A program made the position numbers and the translations under genes. From contig NZ_OY763930.1 of the NCBI RefSeq assembly GCF_963667685.1, forward strand, positions 974,501 to 1,038,500: DNA of 64,000 nucleotides, given 5' to 3'. Shown here piece after piece: positions 28,206-37,131 of the stretch. Within the stretch, counting starts at the first letter, position 1; the number at the start of each line of letters is the position of its first letter. The stretch comes from Maridesulfovibrio sp. GTDB taxonomy: Bacteria > Desulfobacterota > Desulfovibrionia > Desulfovibrionales > Desulfovibrionaceae. The notes beneath the pieces were generated by a model. That model had not been told where the DNA came from. It was given only the letters and a program-made list of their open reading frames with translations, and did not search any database.

Positions 28206-29408
28206 CTACAACTGATATCCGGCTTCACTGTGTTCGGAAACATCCAGTCCCGCAACCTCATCCTCTTCAGAAGGACGCAGACCATAAAACTTATCGATCA
28301 GTTTAAATAGGACCCAGCTTACAGCAAAGCAGTAAGCCCAGGTAGCGATGCAGGACTCAATCTGAATCCAGAGCTGGGAAGCGTTGCCGTAGAACAGCCC
28401 CTCTGCGCCGATACTGGCGAAAAGACCGGTAACAATAGCGCCATAAGTCCCGCCAAGACCGTGGATACCTACAACGTCAAGAGAGTCATCATAACCGAAT
28501 TTTGATTTCATGAGTACACCGCCGTAGCAGACCATTCCGCCGCCGAATCCGATAACGATGGAAGCCATGGGGGTTACAAAACCTGCTGCCGGGGTAATGG
28601 CAACCAATCCGGCAACAGCACCGGAAGCAGCGCCGAGGGTGGTGGGTTTTCCGCCATGCATAGCTTCAACAAGCAACCAGCCGAGAACAGCTGCAGCAGC
28701 AGCGAGATGAGTAGTGACAAAAGCGTTAGCAGCGAGACCGTTTGCAGCAAGAGCACTACCGGCGTTGAAACCGAACCAGCCGAACCAGAGCATACCGGCG
28801 CCCAGCAGGGTCATGGGCAGGTTGTGGGGAATAAATGGCTCTTTCCCATATCCTTTACGTTTACCCATGACCAGACAACCGGCAAGTGCCGCAGCAGCAG
28901 AACTCATATGAACAACGGCACCACCAGCAAAATCGAGAGCGCCATGGTCGCCCATCCAGCCGCCGCCCCAGACCCAGTGGCACATGGGAGCGTAAACAAG
29001 GATCACCCAGAAAGAAGAAAATATAAGCAGCGCGCCGAACTTCATACGCTCAGCAAAAGCTCCAGTGATCAGTGCGGGGGTGATAACCGCAAACATACAC
29101 TGAAAAACCATAAAAAGAAGATGTGGGAGATTATCTGCGGGGCTGTTGACCGTGTCCATACCCACTCCGTTAAGGGCGAAAAAGTCCATACCACCGATTA
29201 CTCCGCCGATATCAGTACCGAAGGACAGAGAATAACCGATCACTGCCCAAATAATAGAGACAATGGCGAGCATAATGAAGCTCTGCATTATGGTAGCCAG
29301 AACGTTTTTGCTGCGCACCATGCCGCCATAGAACAAGGCAAGCCCCGGAGTCATGAACATAACCAGCGCTGCACAAATCAATATAAATGAAGTATCCGCC
29401 GAATTCAT
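28206..29408 (-). CDS. amtB: Ammonium transporter
   Basis: AmtB/Mep/Rh family, 400 aa, about 11 TM segments. N-terminus ADTSFILICAALVMFMTPG, FYGGMVRSKNVL, the gate/twin-histidine regions (FHGA-like segments VVHMSSAAAALAG and GLGGTYGAIVTGLF), and a C-terminal cytosolic tail that PII binds (EEDEVAGLDVSEHSEAGY). It conducts ammonium into the cell. First gene of the nitrogen operon, with a sigma-54 promoter about 130 bases upstream. Confidence 0.97.
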   Translation of the reverse strand: MNSADTSFILICAALVMFMTPGLALFYGGMVRSKNVLATIMQSFIMLAIVSIIWAVIGYSLSFGTDIGGVIGGMDFFALNGVGMDTVNSPADNLPHLLFMVFQCMFAVITPALITGAFAERMKFGALLIFSSFWVILVYAPMCHWVWGGGWMGDHGALDFAGGAVVHMSSAAAALAGCLVMGKRKGYGKEPFIPHNLPMTLLGAGMLWFGWFGFNAGSALAANGLAANAFVTTHLAAAAAVLGWLLVEAMHGGKPTTLGAASGAVAGLVAITPAAGFVTPMASIVIGFGGGMVCYGGVLMKSKFGYDDSLDVVGIHGLGGTYGAIVTGLFASIGAEGLFYGNASQLWIQIESCIATWAYCFAVSWVLFKLIDKFYGLRPSEEDEVAGLDVSEHSEAGYQL

Positions 29409-29736
29409 TTTAAATCAACCCCCGTTGATTAAGGTTTACTATTTTTTACAATTTTGTCTCTAGAATTGTTTTTATCGCTTCTTATTTTACAATTTTAGAA
29501 AAAACAGCCTTCAAAAATGCATTTTGAATACACATAAAGCATGACTTGTGCCAAAACAGGGATCTGATTACCTTGAAAACAGATAAAAATACACCCAAAA
29601 AACATATTTGCAAAATACATAAACCTTACATTAAAAAATAGTCGCCACTTGTACAAAAAAATAATTTTAGCTTCTAAATAATCCGCCCTCCATTCGGCGA
29701 AACAGATACCAGACAAAGCTACTCTTTAAAGCACAT
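29409..29736. other. Intergenic region upstream of amtB
   Basis: 328 AT-rich bases with no supported gene. It holds the sigma-54 promoter (29538-29554). Between promoter and gene lie two TTTTACAATTTT-like copies (near 29445 and 29484) that might be part of the leader structure or protein sites. Confidence 0.6.
29538..29554 (-). promoter_or_regulatory. Sigma-54 promoter of amtB operon
   Basis: On the minus strand TTGGCACAAGTCATGCT: the GG (-24) and GC (-12) doublets are separated by exactly 10 bases, as in the consensus. Expected transcription start is near 29525, giving a leader of about 117 bases. Its place before a nitrogen-assimilation operon fits NtrC-type control. Confidence 0.8.
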
Positions 29737-29777
29737 AAAAAAGCCCCATACCTTATTAAAAGGTATGGGGCTTTTTT
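29737..29777. terminator. Bidirectional terminator
   Basis: Near-perfect 18-bp stem AAAAAAGCCCCATACCTT / AAGGTATGGGGCTTTTTT. It ends the 77-aa gene on the minus strand and insulates amtB. Confidence 0.92.
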
Positions 29778-29815
29778 ATGGCGAAATTCCCACCGCGCAG
29801 TGGGCTTCAAAATAT

Positions 29816-30049
29816 CTAAATACTAAAAACTCCCAAAAGGGTAACCATCAGTGCTATCGGAGTGCGTAGTTTCATGGAAAAAGTGCTGACAACCGGCATT
29901 TCAGCAGCGAGCTGACTGCGAAGCTCTTTGTAAGCCTGATCCATCTCACGCTCACAATGTACCCTTTCCTGTCTGGCTTTTTTTGCTTGAGAACGTAAAA
30001 CAGCCATGTCTTCGCGATGCATGGACACTAAAGCTTTTACACTGTTCAT
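29816..30049 (-). CDS. Small tail-anchored coiled-coil protein, unknown
   Basis: 77 aa from ATG at 30049 (GGAG 8 bases upstream; a GTG one codon earlier is also possible). Residues 1-50 are charged and helical (EDMAVLRSQAKKARQERVH type) with a coiled-coil look; the last 20 residues (TPIALMVTLLGVFSI) form a hydrophobic C-terminal anchor. No family recognised. A good ribosome site and a dedicated terminator support it as a real gene. Confidence 0.6.
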   Translation of the reverse strand: MNSVKALVSMHREDMAVLRSQAKKARQERVHCEREMDQAYKELRSQLAAEMPVVSTFSMKLRTPIALMVTLLGVFSI

Positions 30050-30101
30050 CACACCATCTCCGTATATTTGGGGAAAATAAAATCTGTTTTTTCAAAAAGG
30101 T

Positions 30102-30157
30102 TATGGACCGGAAAGCCCGGAGGGGTCGGGGAGGTGGAGTGGGCTCTCCGGTCCATA
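30102..30157. other. Strong hairpin with purine-rich loop, possible small RNA
   Basis: Eleven perfect pairs (TATGGACCGGA / TCCGGTCCATA), one mismatch, then five more pairs, around a 22-base loop made almost only of G and A plus few T. Read on the minus strand the loop is C-rich with CCACCTCCCC, resembling an anti-Shine-Dalgarno, and the stem is followed by ACCTTTTTG, like an intrinsic terminator. Confidence 0.5.
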
Positions 30158-30289
30158 CTTGACTAACAAGCTAATCTGCCTATAGCACCATACGTGCCAA
30201 AAATCTCGCCAAACAGTTAAACCCGCCAACAACAAGGCTCCTCTCCCATATTCACAAACAAGAAGGCTTCCGAGCACTCACAAACTTTG

Positions 30290-30318
30290 TTGACTAAGCA
30301 TAATTTTAACGATATTTA
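30290..30318 (+). promoter_or_regulatory. Candidate sigma-70 promoter of the sigma-54 activator gene
   Basis: TTGACT (30290-30295), 17-base spacer, TATTTA (30313-30318), about 50 bases before the ATG. Confidence 0.5.
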
Positions 30319-30370
30319 ATAAAAAACACTAAATATAATAATCAAAAAAACAAATGCCGGACACATATCA

Positions 30371-31909
30371 ATGACCATATCCATCAATGACTATAAAGCT
30401 TTATCGCAGGAACTTGATCCGGACAAGCTGCAAACCCAAATACTGGCCTTACTGTTGAAGCTTCAGAACGTAGAACGAGGCTCCCTTTGGATCAAACGCG
30501 ACGGAATGTATGAATGCGTTGAAGCTCTTGGAGACAAGAGTGAAAATATCAAGGGAATAAGGATATCTCCTCAGGAGCAAAGCATTGTTGGCTGGGTCAT
30601 AAAACACGGCAAGATGACTATCGCTGAAGCCGGTGACTCACGGCACTTCAGCTCACTGGAAAAAAATTTCAAAATAAAAAGCAAACTCATACTCTGCTTC
30701 CCCCTGCACCTAAAAGGACAGGAAGTATACGGCGCAGTTCAGGTTATTGACACAAGCACTTCCGGAGAGCAGCTTAACCTTGACCCGGCCTACCTGACCA
30801 TGTTGCAGGACATGGTTGATATCGGTTCTATTTCTTTGCGCAATTCCCTTGAGTTCCAAAAACAACGCCGTGAATATGACAAACTCAGCCGCACACTCAG
30901 CAGCATAAGAAGCAGCAGGACTATTGTCGGCAAAAGCCAGTCGGTCAACAAAGCCTTAAAACTGGTCGAAAATTACGGGGTTACCAATTACCCTGTACTG
31001 CTTTACGGCGAATCCGGAACAGGTAAGGAACTGTTTGCCGAGGAGATACATGCTAAAAGCTCACGCGCCCAGAAGCCTTTTCTCACCCAGAACTGCAGTG
31101 CCATCCCGGAAAACCTGCTTGAAAGTGAACTATTCGGCTATGTGAAAGGAGCTTTCACCGGAGCCATAGCGAACAAATCCGGTTTGTTTGAAGCTGCTGA
31201 CGGAGGGACAGTATTCCTTGATGAAATAGGCGATATGGACATTAACTTACAAGCCAAGCTGCTGCGTGTTTTGCAGGAAAACGAGATTAAACCCCTTGGC
31301 GGCACACAGACTAAAAAGATTGATATCCGCATCATCTCGGCCACCAACCGCAATCTGGAAGAAGACGTGCGATCCGGACGGTTCAGGGAAGACTTATATT
31401 ACAGGTTGAATGTCCTCCCCCTCAAGCTGCCTGCGCTTCGTGAGCGCAAGGAAGATATCAACCTGCTGACCACCCATTTCCTGAACCGGGAAGCTGCATA
31501 CAGTCACATGCTTCCAAAACGGATGTCCCCGGAAGCCATGTCCATCATGGTAAACTACAATTGGCCGGGGAATATCCGCGAACTGGAAAACATGGTAAAA
31601 CAATTTCAGGCCATGGTTCCCGGCGATACAATCACGGAGAGAGACATTCCGCAACACATTGTACATCCGGAAATTACCCCGGAGACAACCCCGCAACGGC
31701 TTGTAACTCCCAGTGGACATGAAAAGCCTGCTGCCACGCAGAGCGACCTAGGGTCCATGACCTGGAGCGAGATGGAATATTCCTATGTAATGACTCTACT
31801 GGAGAAATACCGCTGGAATATCAGTCGAGCCGCTCATGCCGCTGGAATAAACCGCTCTACATTTGATTCACGCATAAAAAAACTGGGCATCAGCAAACGA
31901 GGGCAATAA
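30371..31909 (+). CDS. GAF-domain sigma-54-dependent transcriptional activator
   Basis: 512 aa, NifA/NorR-like layout. Residues about 20-160 look like a GAF sensor domain (VERGSLWIKRDG ... LILCFPLHLKGQEVYGAVQVID). The AAA+ domain has Walker A GESGTGKE, the sigma-54 contact loop GAFTGA (260-265), Walker B GGTVFLDEIGDM and the arginine-finger region. A Fis-type helix-turn-helix (ISRAAHAAGINRSTFDSRI) ends it. No receiver domain, so it responds to a ligand through GAF rather than to a kinase. Its neighbours downstream (HyuA-like, HDAC-like) and upstream (amtB operon with a sigma-54 promoter) are possible targets. Confidence 0.94.
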   Translation: MTISINDYKALSQELDPDKLQTQILALLLKLQNVERGSLWIKRDGMYECVEALGDKSENIKGIRISPQEQSIVGWVIKHGKMTIAEAGDSRHFSSLEKNFKIKSKLILCFPLHLKGQEVYGAVQVIDTSTSGEQLNLDPAYLTMLQDMVDIGSISLRNSLEFQKQRREYDKLSRTLSSIRSSRTIVGKSQSVNKALKLVENYGVTNYPVLLYGESGTGKELFAEEIHAKSSRAQKPFLTQNCSAIPENLLESELFGYVKGAFTGAIANKSGLFEAADGGTVFLDEIGDMDINLQAKLLRVLQENEIKPLGGTQTKKIDIRIISATNRNLEEDVRSGRFREDLYYRLNVLPLKLPALRERKEDINLLTTHFLNREAAYSHMLPKRMSPEAMSIMVNYNWPGNIRELENMVKQFQAMVPGDTITERDIPQHIVHPEITPETTPQRLVTPSGHEKPAATQSDLGSMTWSEMEYSYVMTLLEKYRWNISRAAHAAGINRSTFDSRIKKLGISKRGQ

Positions 31910-32096
31910 ACCGCTCGCCTGACTTATTAAGCCGCTGACAGTAAAACATCTGGACTCTCCCGTCTGCCCGGTGCTAGAAAATAATTGATTCATAATCCGA
32001 TAAATAGGCTTTTCTTCATAAAGCAGGACCGGATTGCTCCATTCATTTCACACCTCATCCCGCATGAAACGGGAGAACAGTTCAAGGATTTGTCAG

Positions 32097-33761
32097 ATGC
32101 TCCTTCTCGGAATTGATGTCGGCGGAACGCATACAGATGCCGTAGCCATAGGTCCAGACGGTCTGGAATCGCAGGTTAAAGTTATCACAAGACATGACAA
32201 CCTGCTTTCCTCTATCAAAAACAGCCTCGGGGAAATTGTCCGCAATACGGACCCTTCCCGCATAAAACAGCTCAACCTTTCCACCACTTTATCCACAAAC
32301 TCTATAGTGGAAGGCAATTACGAAGATGTGGGAGTTATTGTCTCCGCCGGACCGGGGCTCGACCCTCATTCCTTCATGACCTGCAAGGATTTCCACGTCA
32401 TTCCCGGTTCTTTGGACCACCGGGGATCGGAAACCAAAAGACTGGACCAGCTTTCCCTAGAGGAAGCCATCGTTTCATGCCGCAAGTCCGGAATCAAAGT
32501 CTATGCCGCAGTCACAAAATTTTCCCCCCGCAATCCGGCCCATGAAAAAGAAATTGAGTTCGCAATTGGCGATAATGCCGATTTCATAACTCTGGGTCAC
32601 CAACTGACCGGACGGCTGAACTTCCCCCGGCGCATATCCACAGCTTTTTACAACTGCGCGGTCTGGCGGGTCTTCAACAAATTTGCTGATGCCATAGCCG
32701 ACACTCTGGAAGAAATGGGCTTGGGTCACATCAGGGTGAACATCCTTAAAGCTGACGGCGGAACCATGCCTTTAGAGTTGTCCCGCAAGGTTCCGGTGCA
32801 ATCTATTTTCTCCGGCCCGGCAGCCAGCGTCATGGGCATCATCGCCTTGTGCAACATCACCCATGATTCCATCATCTACGATATAGGAGGAACCACTACC
32901 GACATTGCCATTTTTGCCGGGGGCAGCCCGCTTATCGAGCAGGAAGGAATTCACATCGGTTCACACCCCACACTTGTGCGGGCACTGAAAGTTCATTCCA
33001 TAGGCATCGGTGGAGACTCAGCTATTTCAATTCTTGAAGGTATCGTCCGGGTAGGACCCAACCGGTTCGGTCCTTCAATTGCTTTCGGCGGTGAGACACC
33101 AACCCTCACCGACGCGTTAATATGGAAAGGCTCCTGCCATTGTGGGAATATTGAACTTTCCAAAAACGGATTCCATGCTTTCGCAGCAAAGCATGGCCTG
33201 GATGCCGAAGAGCTGGCAGAACAGGCGATTCAATATGCGGTGGACAAAATCCATGATTCAACACGTGAACTCGTAGACGAAATAAACCAGCAGCCAGTCT
33301 ACACTATCCACGAACTGCTGGAGAACAGAAAGATTGTACCCCGCAAGATCTACATCATGGGCGGCCCTGCACAAGCCATGAAAATGGATATCTTCCGCAA
33401 ATTCCGTCTTTCCACCGAAGTTCCGCAGAACTATGACGTTGCCAATGCCATCGGCGCAGCCTTGACCCGCACCACAACTGAGTTGGAACTTTTTGCTGAT
33501 ACCGAGCGCGGCCTGATGTTCATTCCTTCTCTGGGACACCGGGAGAACATCCCCCGCAACTACAAGATCGAAGATGCGGAAAGAGACGCTATGAACCATC
33601 TGCTTGCACACCTTGGGGAAATACAAGTTGCCTCCGATGGCACAAATGCCCAGATCACCAATTCATCATCATTTAATATGGTTAACGGCTCCAGCACAGT
33701 CGGACGCAACATAAGGGTTAAATGCCAGATCAAACCCGGCGTTAACCGGATATATTCATAA
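32097..33761 (+). CDS. Hydantoinase/oxoprolinase (HyuA-like) family protein
   Basis: 554 aa from the ATG at 32097 (AAGGA 8 bases upstream); 21 residues of the longer frame are dropped. It has the two ASKHA phosphate loops of the HyuA family: LGIDVGGTHTD at the start and IYDIGGTTTDIAIF in the middle, plus LSTTLSTNSIVEG and a C-terminal MGGPAQAM. Relatives use ATP to open lactam or hydantoin rings, but many are uncharacterised. It is shorter than classical HyuA (about 680-700 aa) and no HyuB follows. The HDAC-like gene begins 12 bases after its stop, so the two form an operon. Confidence 0.85.
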   Translation: MLLLGIDVGGTHTDAVAIGPDGLESQVKVITRHDNLLSSIKNSLGEIVRNTDPSRIKQLNLSTTLSTNSIVEGNYEDVGVIVSAGPGLDPHSFMTCKDFHVIPGSLDHRGSETKRLDQLSLEEAIVSCRKSGIKVYAAVTKFSPRNPAHEKEIEFAIGDNADFITLGHQLTGRLNFPRRISTAFYNCAVWRVFNKFADAIADTLEEMGLGHIRVNILKADGGTMPLELSRKVPVQSIFSGPAASVMGIIALCNITHDSIIYDIGGTTTDIAIFAGGSPLIEQEGIHIGSHPTLVRALKVHSIGIGGDSAISILEGIVRVGPNRFGPSIAFGGETPTLTDALIWKGSCHCGNIELSKNGFHAFAAKHGLDAEELAEQAIQYAVDKIHDSTRELVDEINQQPVYTIHELLENRKIVPRKIYIMGGPAQAMKMDIFRKFRLSTEVPQNYDVANAIGAALTRTTTELELFADTERGLMFIPSLGHRENIPRNYKIEDAERDAMNHLLAHLGEIQVASDGTNAQITNSSSFNMVNGSSTVGRNIRVKCQIKPGVNRIYS

Positions 33762-33773
33762 ACGGAGATAACA

Positions 33774-35093
33774 ATGCTCAAGGCTGAGAACAGTCTGGGA
33801 ATCATATTTTTCCCCGCCTTTGACTGGGCAATCTCGCCCACCCACCCGGAACGGGAAGAAAGATTGCTCTACACGCAGGACCAGCTGCGCGAAGAAGGTC
33901 TTTTCGACATCGAAGGCATCCGCGAATACAAACCTGAAGTAGCTTCAAGCGAAGACATAGAACGGGTCCACTTCTGCTTTCCGGACGCTGAGTCGATCGC
34001 TACCCGGTCACACTGTATTTCTGCCGGCGGAGCCATCAGGGCAGCACAACTGATCATGGAAGGAGAACGCGAGCGTGCCTTTGCGCTGGTGCGTCCGCCG
34101 GGGCACCATGCCATGAAAACAGTACAGGGTTCCCGCGGCTTTTGCGCCATCAACATCGAAGCCATCATGTGTGAATACATCCGTGAAAACTACGGACCCA
34201 AACGTATTGCAATTGTAGATACCGACTGCCACCACGGAGACGGTACACAGGATGTTTACTGGCATGACCCGGACACCCTGTTCATCTCCCTGCATCAGGA
34301 CGGACGAACTCTATATCCGGGAACAGGTTTCCCCAGAGAAGCCGGCGGCCCTAAAGCCCTCGGAAAGACAATTAACATCCCGCTGCCTCCCGGAACATCG
34401 GATGCCGGATTCATGAAGGTTATGAAAGAAGCCGTCATGCCGATTCTCGATGATTTCAAACCGGACCTGATTATCAACTCCGCCGGGCAGGACAACCATT
34501 TCACCGATCCGATCACCAACATGAATTTCTCGGCACAGGGCTACGCCGCGCTTAACGCGATTCTCAAGCCGGATATTGCCGTTCTGGAAGGCGGTTACGC
34601 CATTCAAGGAGCCCTTCCTTATGTGAATCTCGGTATCAGTCTTGCCATGGCTGGAATTGACTATACCCATGTGCGCGAACCGGGCTTCAACCCGGAAGCA
34701 CTCAAGGAATCAGACGATATAATGGATTACATCGGGACTGTCTGCGAAGGGGTCAAGGATATCTACTTCAATCCGCCAACTGAGAGCTGCGAAGGAGTCA
34801 TCAGCGGCAATTGGTCCGTACGCCACCGTAATATTTTCTACGACACTGAAGGATTTACAGAATCCCAGACGGAATCTCTGCTACTCTGCGACCACTGCCG
34901 CGGGCTGCTCAAAGTAGAAACACAGCGCGAAGGCGGTCATATGGGCTTCGGTCTTGAAATTCCTGCTACAGCCTGTGACAGCTGCCGCAATCAGGGCTAT
35001 TCCCTGCTGGAAGAGGCTCAGGTAAAGAGTCGCTATCGCTACATACAACTCATCAACCGCCGTGAAAAAGACTATTTGCGCTACGGATTCTGA
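33774..35093 (+). CDS. Histone-deacetylase/acetylpolyamine-amidohydrolase family protein with C-terminal Cys4 tail
   Basis: 439 aa. The arginase/deacetylase fold is clear: RPPGHHA (H111, H112), DTDCHHGDGT (zinc ligands D151 and H153), GQDNH (D240) and the transition-state tyrosine in EGGY (Y275). It should remove acyl groups from an amine or amide substrate, such as acetylpolyamines or acetyl-lysine. After the enzyme domain (about residue 340) comes an extra segment with CDHC (372-375) and CDSC (401-404), consistent with a small zinc ribbon. GGAG lies 6 bases before the ATG. Coupled with the HyuA-like gene. Confidence 0.9.
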   Translation: MLKAENSLGIIFFPAFDWAISPTHPEREERLLYTQDQLREEGLFDIEGIREYKPEVASSEDIERVHFCFPDAESIATRSHCISAGGAIRAAQLIMEGERERAFALVRPPGHHAMKTVQGSRGFCAINIEAIMCEYIRENYGPKRIAIVDTDCHHGDGTQDVYWHDPDTLFISLHQDGRTLYPGTGFPREAGGPKALGKTINIPLPPGTSDAGFMKVMKEAVMPILDDFKPDLIINSAGQDNHFTDPITNMNFSAQGYAALNAILKPDIAVLEGGYAIQGALPYVNLGISLAMAGIDYTHVREPGFNPEALKESDDIMDYIGTVCEGVKDIYFNPPTESCEGVISGNWSVRHRNIFYDTEGFTESQTESLLLCDHCRGLLKVETQREGGHMGFGLEIPATACDSCRNQGYSLLEEAQVKSRYRYIQLINRREKDYLRYGF

Positions 35094-35157
35094 CTAAAGA
35101 AAAGAAAACTCCTCAGGCTGAGGGGATAGGTGCGTTCTGTACGCTTTTGTTCATTAA

Positions 35158-35190
35158 AAAGCGGGCAATCTTTTAAAGATTGCCCGCTTT
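35158..35190. terminator. Bidirectional terminator
   Basis: Stem AAAGCGGGCAATC / GATTGCCCGCTTT with T-runs on both strands, between the HDAC-like gene (+) and the PAS chemoreceptor (-). Confidence 0.9.
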
Positions 35191-35214
35191 AATTTTAAAT
35201 ATGATTTAAACAGA

Positions 35215-36798
35215 CTACTTTTGCTGCATGTCTTCAATGATGCTGGAAAGATTTTCAGCAAGCTGTGCGAGCCTGCTGATGGCATCGGAAGATTCCACCA
35301 TTGCCTGCTCGGTCTCATTGGAAATGCGGTTGACTTCTTCAGTAGAACGGTTGATCTGTTCACTTGCGGCGGCCTGCTGCTCAGATGCAGCGGCAATGGA
35401 CCTGATCCGGTCTGCCGTTTCCTCGGACATACTAACAATTCTGGCCAATGCCTCACCGGACTCACCGGCAAGGGTGGTACTGCGGGTAACGGATTCAACG
35501 GCATTTTCAGTTGCCCGTACATTGGCTTTAGCTCCATGCTGTATACCACCAACCGCCTTATGCACCTCGGAAGTTGCCTGAACTGTCTTTTCCGCCAGCT
35601 TGCGTACTTCGTCGGCAACAACAGCAAAACCTCGTCCTGCCTCACCGGCTCGGGCTGCCTCAATAGCTGCGTTCAATGCCAGCAGATTTGTCTGGTCGGC
35701 AATATCCTCGATTACGCCCAGGACATTACCGATTGCTTCGGCCTTCACATCAAGGTCTTCCATAGACGCTTTCAAAGAAGATGCCTGACTTGAGACTTCG
35801 TCAATAGCACTTACCGCACCGGACACGATTTCTTCGCCGCGCTCAGCCTCGGCTTTAGCCTTGTCTGCATCATTGGCAGCTTCCTGAGCATGGCGAGCAA
35901 CTTCTAGCACGGTGGCGTTCATTTCTTCCATTGCGGTGGCTGCCTGTCCGGCCTCCTCACTCTGGATTCTTGCACCATTGCGCGCTTCACTAACCAGCCT
36001 GCCCAACTGTTCAGCAGAACGGCTCAGTTCAGTAACCACAGAATTTGCCTGTTCCGCCGCATTGGCGATCATAGCATTCTGCTCTATAATGTGCGCTTCG
36101 CGCTGCTTCAATTCGGTTGTATTGATATACAGACAGCAACCGCCGATCACATTACCAACAACATCATGCAATGGGAAAAGGTTGGCCAAAATGTTAATAT
36201 CACTATTGTCCACATGTTTGAACACAACTTCCCTGTTCATAACCCGGGTATCGTCATCCATACAGTGTCCAATCAGGGACTTACGGTCATCGTGATAAAA
36301 AATCTGAGAAAGCATACGTCCGTAATAGGATTCTGGATCCTCTGAGGAGCCGATCATCACAAGACATTCTTTGTTAAGAAAAGTTACATGCTCTTTTAGA
36401 TCAACGATACAACATCCGAGCGGCAAACCTTCGAGAATACTCCGGCTGAACCCCAGCCGCTCTTTATAAACATCACTCAGCTCATTTACTCTGGAACGCA
36501 GACTATCCAGCCCCGGGCTGGTACATTTGTCCGCTTCGGAGTAATCACCTTTGATGACAAGGTCGACAAAATTAGTGATACATTCAACAGGCTGGACAAC
36601 CTGTTTTCTAAGAATGGAAAAAATACCTAGTCCCAGTACAAGCAGCAACGCAATAGAGCCGAAAGCCAGACCACGCATTGCCCACGATTCATTACTGAAA
36701 ACTGTTAAAATTACACCGCACAAAACAATTGCGACAGTAAAAACCCCAAAATAAATCCCCGCAATCATGCGCAGGAACGTGCCATTATCCTTACTCAT
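35215..36798 (-). CDS. Methyl-accepting chemotaxis protein with PAS domain
   Basis: 527 aa from the ATG at 36798 (GGGAG 7 bases upstream; 29 residues of the longer frame dropped). Two TM segments (about 9-30 and 40-60) with a very short external loop, then a HAMP-like stretch, a PAS domain ([20 protein letters not shown] ... [16 protein letters not shown]), and a full signalling domain with [16 protein letters not shown] and [15 protein letters not shown]. Sensing is therefore probably intracellular, for example redox or a cytoplasmic ligand through PAS. Single-gene unit. Confidence 0.92.
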   Translation of the reverse strand: MSKDNGTFLRMIAGIYFGVFTVAIVLCGVILTVFSNESWAMRGLAFGSIALLLVLGLGIFSILRKQVVQPVECITNFVDLVIKGDYSEADKCTSPGLDSLRSRVNELSDVYKERLGFSRSILEGLPLGCCIVDLKEHVTFLNKECLVMIGSSEDPESYYGRMLSQIFYHDDRKSLIGHCMDDDTRVMNREVVFKHVDNSDINILANLFPLHDVVGNVIGGCCLYINTTELKQREAHIIEQNAMIANAAEQANSVVTELSRSAEQLGRLVSEARNGARIQSEEAGQAATAMEEMNATVLEVARHAQEAANDADKAKAEAERGEEIVSGAVSAIDEVSSQASSLKASMEDLDVKAEAIGNVLGVIEDIADQTNLLALNAAIEAARAGEAGRGFAVVADEVRKLAEKTVQATSEVHKAVGGIQHGAKANVRATENAVESVTRSTTLAGESGEALARIVSMSEETADRIRSIAAASEQQAAASEQINRSTEEVNRISNETEQAMVESSDAISRLAQLAENLSSIIEDMQQK

Positions 36799-37131
36799 TT
36801 CGGCTCTCCCAGCAAAGCTTATGAATATTCTTCCCAAATATTCAAAATATTCCAATAGCCACAAAAATCTTATCCGGACTGCCACACGAAAAGCAATCGA
36901 TAATCCATCGTTTGATAGATTTCACCTTGATAAATGGCTCTATTGGACCATATTTTAAGCCTCCCAAAGCCGGTTCCTCAAAACCTCGCAAAATCGCTTC
37001 TAAACTCTTTATAAAAGCTTGTCCACAAGTTTACCTTCATTAAACAACAAAGAGGATTACCACAATTGTGGCAACCCTCTTTACAAGCTCGTGACAAATT
37101 CACACGTTAAATTGGCATATAATCAAGGACA
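36799..37131. other. Intergenic region
   Basis: 333 AT-rich bases with no supported gene. It carries the promoter side of the PAS chemoreceptor, including three AATATT repeats within 36823-36851, and the ubiA terminator at 37049-37082. Confidence 0.6.
37049..37082 (-). terminator. Terminator of ydcZ-like/ubiA-like pair
   Basis: Outer stem AAAGAGG / CCTCTTT and inner palindrome CCACAATTGTGG; on the minus strand followed by GTTGTTT. It lies 50 bases past the ubiA stop. Confidence 0.65.

Larger units (their letters stand above)
30050..30370. other. Intergenic region upstream of the sigma-54 activator
   Basis: 321 bases with no supported protein gene. Holds the large hairpin at 30102-30157, a promoter candidate TTGACT-16-TATAGC at 30159-30186, and a second promoter at 30290-30318. 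Either strand of the middle part could yield a small RNA. Confidence 0.5.

Noticed and set aside
30102-30157. tRNA or SRP RNA at the large hairpin
   Set aside because: No cloverleaf arms, no T-loop or acceptor pattern, and no SRP loop motif.
31910-32096. Sigma-54 promoter before the HyuA-like gene
   Set aside because: Candidate GG...GC pairs here have 8- or 12-base spacing rather than 10.
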